NCBI GenBank assembly: GCA_903930745.1
Contig: CAIYZX010000158.1
Coordinates: forward strand, 1 to 10,145
Direction: 5' to 3'
Source of the DNA: an uncultured Chloroflexota bacterium
Lineage (GTDB): Bacteria; Chloroflexota; Limnocylindria; Limnocylindrales; CSP1-4
Length of the DNA: 10,145 nucleotides
Shown here one piece after another: positions 6,727-10,145 of the stretch; the stretch's first letter is position 1, and each line of letters begins with the position of its first letter. The notes beneath the pieces were generated by a model. That model was given only the letters and a program-made list of their open reading frames with translations, was not told where the DNA came from and searched no databases. The position numbers and the translations under genes are program-made.

Positions 6727-7278
6727 GTGGAGTGCAGCACGATCATTGCCGGGTTCGGCGGCCAGGGGATCCTGTTCGCCGGCAAGGTGCTCGCGGAGGC
6801 GGCGCTGGGCGAAGACCTGGAGGTCCTCTGGATCCCCTCGTACGGCCCCGAGATGCGCGGCGGCACGGCGGCCTGCACGGTCATCGTGGCGGACCGGCCC
6901 ATCGGCTCCCCCATCGTTGACCGCGCAGACCACGCGGTGGTCCTCAACCCGCCGTCCATGGCCAAGTACACGCCGCGCGTTGCTCCGGGCGGCCTGCTCG
7001 TGGTGAACACCACGCTGATCGAGGCGGAGCCCGGCCGGGACGACCTGGACGTCCTGGAGGTCCCGTGCACGGCGCTCGCGCGCACGGCCGGCGACGACAA
7101 GCTCGTCTCCGTGGTGGCGCTGGGCGCCCTGCTGGGGCGGCGGCGCTTCGTGGAGCCGGCGAGCGTCCACGCGGCCCTGGCGCGCATCCTTGGCTCCAAG
7201 CGTCCGGACCTCATCGAGATGGACACGGCCGCGTTCGACGCAGGCTACGAGGCGGGGCTGCAGGAGGTCATCGCCTAG
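6727..7278 (+). CDS. korC: 2-oxoacid:ferredoxin oxidoreductase gamma subunit
   Basis: The 183-residue protein has the Rossmann-like fold signature of the gamma (catalytic domain III-like) subunit. GFGGQGILFAGKVLAEAA is at 9-26, with the CoA/nucleotide-loop GxGGQG. IPSYGPEMRGGTAACTVIV is at 36-54, and a C-terminal helical region follows. It completes the alpha-beta-gamma-delta set and is expected to help bind CoA. Translation starts at a GTG directly after the beta stop codon, with GGAGGG 7 nt upstream inside the end of the beta gene, so coupling is likely. It is the last gene of the plus-strand operon. The next gene is convergent, 43 nt away, with only a weak AGGCG-GGG-CGCCT stem (7277-7289) and no U-tract as a possible terminator. 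Confidence 0.93.
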   Translation: MECSTIIAGFGGQGILFAGKVLAEAALGEDLEVLWIPSYGPEMRGGTAACTVIVADRPIGSPIVDRADHAVVLNPPSMAKYTPRVAPGGLLVVNTTLIEAEPGRDDLDVLEVPCTALARTAGDDKLVSVVALGALLGRRRFVEPASVHAALARILGSKRPDLIEMDTAAFDAGYEAGLQEVIA

Positions 7279-7321
7279 GCGGGGCGCCTCGTGCCCTGTC
7301 GCTCCGGTGCTCGCCCGGTGA

Positions 7322-7813
7322 TCAGTCGCCGGGCGACTCCACCACGGGCTCCGAGACCACGTCCTCGTCCGCCACCTCGGGCTCGTCCTCGGTCATGCCC
7401 GCCGTCATCGACCGCAGCAGGTCCGAGATGGAGATGACGCCCACCGGGCGCGTCTCGTCCGCATCGCCGACCACCACCAGGCGCGAGACACGGTGACGCT
7501 CCATCTTGCGCGCCGCCGCGAGGAGCGTGTCGTCCGTTCGAACCGTGAGCGCCGGCGAGGTCATGAGGTTCTTCACGCGCAGCGTGGACCAGCTGGACCA
7601 GAGGTACTCCGTGGCGCGGGCGCGCAGCAGGTCGGTCTCGCTGATCACGCCCACCAGCCCACCGTCCACGTCCACCACCGGAAGACCCGAGTAGCCGTTC
7701 TGCTCCATCTCGCGGGACGCGTCCACCAGCGTCGCGTCCGCACGGACCACCACGGGCTCGGTGGTCATCAGGTCGCCGACGTGGCGGGGGGCGCTGGGCG
7801 GGACGGCGTTCAC
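7322..7813 (-). CDS. Two-CBS-domain protein with acidic C-terminal tail
   Basis: The 163-residue protein consists of two CBS motifs. The first runs from about 10 to 67 (HVGDLMTTEPVVV ... GLVGVISETDLLR) and the second from about 80 to 137 (VKNLMTSPALTV ... RPVGVISISDLLR). Paired CBS domains form a Bateman module that binds adenine nucleotides such as AMP or ATP and senses energy state. No enzymatic or DNA-binding domain is attached. Residues 141-163 are acidic (TEDEPEVADEDVV) and likely disordered. Start is a GTG with AAGGA only about 3 nt upstream; the ATG of MTTEP (residue 16) is a less likely alternative because it would remove part of the first domain. The gene begins 11 nt after the hydrogenase-protease gene, so the two are probably co-transcribed. 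The partner it regulates is unknown. Confidence 0.9.
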   Translation of the reverse strand: MNAVPPSAPRHVGDLMTTEPVVVRADATLVDASREMEQNGYSGLPVVDVDGGLVGVISETDLLRARATEYLWSSWSTLRVKNLMTSPALTVRTDDTLLAAARKMERHRVSRLVVVGDADETRPVGVISISDLLRSMTAGMTEDEPEVADEDVVSEPVVESPGD

Positions 7814-7824
7814 GGATCCTTCGG

Positions 7825-8343
7825 TCAGGCTGCGGCGGAGGGTCCCTGCGGGACGTGGGTCACCCGGGCCAGCTCATCTGCGATGGCCGCCTGGAAGGCC
7901 CCCATGTTAAGCCGTACGGAGCGCGAGAGCGGGCGGCCGTAGCCAAACCGCCGGCCGCCGATGCCGATGAAGACGCCTTCCGGCAGCCCGCCGGGCCGCT
8001 GCGTGCGCGTGGCGCCCAGCACGTCCATGATCGGCAGCTCGTGCGACGACCGCGGCAGCGGACCCGCCGGGTCATCGGAGATCTCGTCCAGCGGCATCGT
8101 GACCACGTGGCCCGGGGCGATGCCCATCGCCGCATCGATGACGATGCAGATCTCCCCGCCGGGGATGTCCAGCAGGTCCTCCGGGCGCAGGTGGCCGCAG
8201 CGCCGCACCTCCAGCCGCTCCAGCATCTCGTGCGGGAGCGCCGGCAGCAGCGTCGCGATCGCGGACAGGGCGGCTCCATCGTCCCCCCTGTCGGCGTTGC
8301 CGCAGACCAGGAGGCGGACCGACGGAGGAGCGAGATGGGTCAC
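7825..8343 (-). CDS. [NiFe]-hydrogenase maturation protease (HycI/HybD family)
   Basis: This 172-residue endopeptidase-family protein would remove the C-terminal peptide of a [NiFe]-hydrogenase large subunit after nickel insertion. The N-terminal VCGNADRGDDGAAL (13-26) is the family GNxxxxDDG motif, with Asp22 at the position of the nickel-sensing acid. VIDAAMG (68-74) supplies Asp70, and RSSHELPIMDVL (98-109) supplies His101; these correspond to Glu16, Asp62 and His93 of HybD. IGIGGRRFGYGRPLS is at 126-140. The GTG start at 8343 is supported by AAGGAGG 5 nt upstream. The same frame stays open further upstream, but that stretch is low-complexity Arg/Pro/Gly. No hydrogenase structural gene is visible, so the substrate must be encoded elsewhere or beyond the window. 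The CBS protein follows at once. Confidence 0.88.
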   Translation of the reverse strand: MTHLAPPSVRLLVCGNADRGDDGAALSAIATLLPALPHEMLERLEVRRCGHLRPEDLLDIPGGEICIVIDAAMGIAPGHVVTMPLDEISDDPAGPLPRSSHELPIMDVLGATRTQRPGGLPEGVFIGIGGRRFGYGRPLSRSVRLNMGAFQAAIADELARVTHVPQGPSAAA

Positions 8344-8608
8344 GGGACCCTCCTTGCTCCCGGTCGTTCGTGGTCGGGGGACGCGACCTGCCGGGTGGCG
8401 TGTTCGGTGTGGTGGGCGTTGTCGTGGCGGGAACTGCCTGGTGCCCGGGTTGGCCCCGCGACCGTGTCGCGGCCCCAGCCCGTACCGCCATGTTCGGGCG
8501 GATCCCACCGGTGACGAGAGTGCCGTCCGTCGCGGCGACGACGGGCCGTACGGCGGAGCCGCCGTGCCGGACGGCCCGGGGGCTCCGGGCCCCGCGGTGG
8601 CCGCACGG
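8344..8608. other. Non-coding stretch upstream of the hydrogenase protease with strong inverted repeats
   Basis: This is the longest gap within the right-hand minus-strand block. It holds the protease SD (complement of 8349-8355) and no convincing gene in any frame. Two inverted repeats stand out. CCGCGAC-CGT-GTCGCGG lies at 8456-8472. A longer one spans 8543-8577, with outer stem GGGCCGT/ACGGCCC and inner stem ACGGCGG/CCGCCGT. No obvious -10/-35 pair was recognised, though a promoter for the protease-CBS pair is expected here. Confidence 0.5.
8543..8577 (-). terminator. Candidate terminator-like hairpin after the 8609-8968 gene
   Basis: The outer 7-bp stem (8543-8549 with 8571-8577) and the adjoining inner 7-bp stem (8550-8556 with 8559-8565) form one long GC hairpin with a 5-nt bulge. 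It begins 32 nt past the stop of the minus-strand gene at 8609. No U-run follows on the minus strand, so it could end transcription only in a non-canonical way, or it may simply stabilise the 3' end. Confidence 0.35.
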
Positions 8609-8968
8609 TCAGCCCAGGCGCCGCCAGCGCTCCGCCAGCGACTCCGCGGTGACCGGTCCGTCCGCGGCGGTCTCGCGGATCGTCGCCGTGCGGTGGCCAA
8701 GGGCCACGATCTCGCGTTCCAGCGCCAGCCGCAGGTCCTCCCGGCCCAGGACGATGACCGTGTCCACGTCGCCGATCACGTGCGCGATGGCTGCCAGCGC
8801 CTCCGGGAGACGGCCCGGATCGTCCTGCGGCAACGGGACCTCCTGCTCCCTCCGGGCCTCGCCCGAGGCGCCGTGGACCACGAGCGCGCGATCCTCCTCG
8901 AGGTAGACCACCGCCCTCCGGCCCGTATCCGCCGTGATGGCGCTCCTGGGATCCAGCATGTCGGGCAT
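8609..8968 (-). CDS. Small conserved protein resembling eRF1-domain-like (baeRF-type) proteins
   Basis: I do not recognise this 119-residue protein with certainty. Its layout is a strand region GRRAVVYLEEDRALVVHG (16-33), a charged link REQEVPLPQDDPGRL, a helix PEALAAIAHVIG (55-66), a strand-turn VDTVIVLGREDLRLALERE (68-86) and a closing VALGHRTATIRETAADGPVTAESLAERW. This resembles small bacterial proteins related to eRF1 domain 3, which share an AVVW...A..F opening, a DADxVLVVGP-like strand with a following helix, and a VExxDHxT-like end. Such proteins are linked by analogy to ribosomes or translation, but no activity can be assigned here. An AAGGAGG SD lies 5 nt before the ATG, so the gene is real. 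It starts 21 nt after the lipoprotein gene, in the same probable transcript. Confidence 0.75.
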   Translation of the reverse strand: MPDMLDPRSAITADTGRRAVVYLEEDRALVVHGASGEARREQEVPLPQDDPGRLPEALAAIAHVIGDVDTVIVLGREDLRLALEREIVALGHRTATIRETAADGPVTAESLAERWRRLG

Positions 8969-8989
8969 GGTCGCCTCCTTCGGGTGCGC

Positions 8990-9439
8990 TCAGTCGCAGG
9001 GCAGCCCCGTGCCTGGCGCCATGGGCGGGATGGGTGGCGGCATATCCCCGGACCAGAGGACGATGTCGCCGCAGACGAGGTGTGCCCTGGCCGCGAGCGT
9101 CGTACAGGCGCCGCCTGCGCCCTCGCATCCAACGGACCCGTCGGTGACCGTCGCCGTCGCCAGGGTCACGCCCGACGGCGAGACCAGCTCGAGGCTCCAG
9201 GGCAGGAGGCCGTTCCCGGCCACGGGCAGATCGAGCGAGCCGCCGGCGGCGGCAACACCGTGGGACGCCCCGTTGATGCGGACGTCCACGTCGAGCGTGG
9301 ACGAATTGGTGACGTGGAGGTCGTACTCGCGCCCAAGCGGGCGCGCGCCGCAGCCCGCGAGCCCGCCCGCAATCGCGGCGACCGTGAGGATCGTCGCCGC
9401 GATGGACCGGAGCGAGCGGGTTCGCGAAGTGCTGCGCAT
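8990..9439 (-). CDS. Putative small secreted lipoprotein
   Basis: The 149-residue protein begins with an Arg-rich n-region (MRSTSRTRSLR), a hydrophobic core (IAATILTVAAIAGG, about 13-26) and a lipobox LAGC ending at Cys30, so it should be lipidated and anchored outside the cytoplasmic membrane. The mature part begins GARPLGREYDLHVTNSSTL and contains a beta-rich stretch (DLHVTNSSTLDVDVRINGA, then SLELVSPSGVTLATATV), suggesting a beta-sandwich. Cys105, Cys112, Cys123 and Cys148 could form two disulfides. A Pro-rich segment, MPPPIPPMAP, precedes the C-terminus. No known functional domain was recognised. There is no clear SD, and the gene follows the upstream stop by 9 nt, so translation may be coupled. 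It is the second gene of the right-hand minus-strand cluster. Confidence 0.78.
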   Translation of the reverse strand: MRSTSRTRSLRSIAATILTVAAIAGGLAGCGARPLGREYDLHVTNSSTLDVDVRINGASHGVAAAGGSLDLPVAGNGLLPWSLELVSPSGVTLATATVTDGSVGCEGAGGACTTLAARAHLVCGDIVLWSGDMPPPIPPMAPGTGLPCD

Positions 9440-9448
9440 GGTGGCGGC

Positions 9449-10145
9449 TCAGCCGGGCTGCGCGTGGACGGCCTGCGCCCGCGCGATGACCGGTGCCAGC
9501 GGCCCGTCCAGGGTGCCGTTGACAGGTTCCAGCTCGTAGCGGACCCGGACCAGCGGCTTGTCCACGCGCAGGACGCGCGTGAGGTCGATGGGCGTGGCCG
9601 CGAGGACCACGTCGGCCGGGATGGCCGCGAGGGCGGACTCCAGCTCGTGGACCTGCTTGGCCCCGTAGCCCATGGCGGGCAGCAGGCGCTCCAGGTGCGG
9701 GTACGTGGCCAGCGTGGCCGCCAGCTCGCCCTGGGCGTACGGTCGCGGGTCCACGCACTCGGCCGCGCCGAACCGGCGAGCCGCCACGATGCCGGCGCCA
9801 TACGCCATGCCACCGTGTGTGAGCGTGGGTCCGTCCTCCACCACGGCCACCGTCCTCCCGGCGATCTCGCCGCCCTCGAGCGCGAGGGACGAGCGTGCCT
9901 CGACGACCCTGGCCCCGGGGTTCACGGCCGCGATGGACGCGCGGACCTGGTCCAGCGCCTCCGGCGTCGCGGAGTCCACCTTGTTGATGACGATGACGTC
10001 CGCGGACCGCAGGTTGGCCTCGCCCGGGTGGTAGCGGAGCTCGTGGCCGGGCCGCAGCGGGTCCGCGACCACCACGGCGAGATCCGGCCGGTAGAACGGC
10101 AGGTCGTTGTTGCCGCCGTCCCAGAGGACCACGTCCGCCTCGGCC
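9449..10145 (-). CDS. Cyclic 2,3-diphosphoglycerate synthetase-like P-loop NTPase, C-terminal part (cut by window edge)
   Basis: About 231 codons are visible and the frame stays open to the window end, so this is roughly the C-terminal half of a protein that is usually about 450 residues in this family. Visible landmarks are VVLWDGGNNDLPFYRPDL, VVVADPLRPGHELRYHPGE, a GTPase-like VIVINKVDSATPEA (NKxD guanine-type motif), LTHGGMAYGAG and YPHLERLLPAMGYG. Archaeal members make the thermoprotectant cyclic 2,3-diphosphoglycerate from 2,3-diphosphoglycerate and ATP. Many bacterial relatives carry that name or simply 'GTPase' without proof. The GTG near 10132 is probably not a true start, because the preceding codons (DVV context) read as family sequence. 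The P-loop should lie off-window. It is the first visible gene of the cluster that runs into the lipoprotein gene. Confidence 0.85.
   Translation of the reverse strand, partial: AEADVVLWDGGNNDLPFYRPDLAVVVADPLRPGHELRYHPGEANLRSADVIVINKVDSATPEALDQVRASIAAVNPGARVVEARSSLALEGGEIAGRTVAVVEDGPTLTHGGMAYGAGIVAARRFGAAECVDPRPYAQGELAATLATYPHLERLLPAMGYGAKQVHELESALAAIPADVVLAATPIDLTRVLRVDKPLVRVRYELEPVNGTLDGPLAPVIARAQAVHAQPG

Noticed and set aside
7277..7289. AGGCG-GGG-CGCCT stem between the convergent gamma-subunit and CBS genes as an intrinsic terminator
   Set aside because: The stem is only 5 bp, overlaps the stop codon and has no U-tract, which is expected by chance in GC-rich DNA.
8340..9758. Long minus-strand open frame of about 470 codons overlapping three genes
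   Set aside because: Its translation is low-complexity Arg/Gly/Pro/Ala typical of an off-frame reading in GC-rich DNA, and it conflicts with genes that have SD sites, a lipobox and family motifs.

Overview
The window is very GC-rich, densely coded bacterial DNA with GC-ending codons, frequent Shine-Dalgarno (SD) sites and several GTG starts. No rRNA, tRNA, transposase, integrase or CRISPR array is visible. The gene mix is sulfide:quinone reductase-like enzyme, TusA/DsrE sulfur carriers, a four-subunit 2-oxoacid:ferredoxin oxidoreductase, a [NiFe]-hydrogenase maturation protease and a cyclic-2,3-diphosphoglycerate synthetase-like protein. This suits a metabolically versatile, possibly thermophilic or anaerobic/facultative bacterium. 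Chloroflexota (Limnocylindria-like) or a deep-branching Actinomycetota is my guess from the gene mix; the window has no phylogenetic marker to prove it.

Left block (67-4238, minus strand). Read in the direction of transcription, the order is: ArsR-family repressor, DsrE-like protein, TusA, second DsrE-like protein (DsrE2), second TusA, SQR-like flavoprotein, then an AI-2E family membrane protein. Spacings are short (5-56 nt). The first six genes look like one sulfide/persulfide-responsive operon. The SQR-like enzyme would oxidise sulfide and feed electrons to the quinone pool, and the paired DsrE/TusA proteins would bind and pass on the sulfane sulfur. The ArsR protein has two cysteines placed so that it could sense persulfide. 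A 20-bp inverted repeat (4254-4273) lies just upstream of its start and is the likely operator.

Central block (4454-7278, plus strand), divergent from the sulfur operon across a 215-bp intergenic region: a two-cluster ferredoxin-like delta subunit, then alpha, beta and gamma subunits of a 2-oxoacid:ferredoxin oxidoreductase (VOR/KGOR type). The four genes are nearly contiguous or overlapping. Such an enzyme makes or consumes acyl-CoA with ferredoxin as electron carrier. The delta-subunit SD lies in a small GC hairpin.

Right block (7322-10145, minus strand, convergent with the oxidoreductase operon). The order is the C-terminal half of a cyclic-2,3-diphosphoglycerate synthetase-like NTPase (cut by the window edge), a small lipoprotein, a small protein resembling eRF1-domain-like proteins, a 265-bp non-coding stretch with two strong hairpins, a hydrogenase maturation protease and a two-CBS-domain protein. 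The hydrogenase that the protease should process is not in the window.

Together the window joins quinone-linked sulfide oxidation, ferredoxin-linked 2-oxoacid metabolism and hydrogenase maturation. The most notable features are the duplicated DsrE-TusA pair beside an SQR-like gene and the regulatory region shared by the sulfur and oxidoreductase operons.
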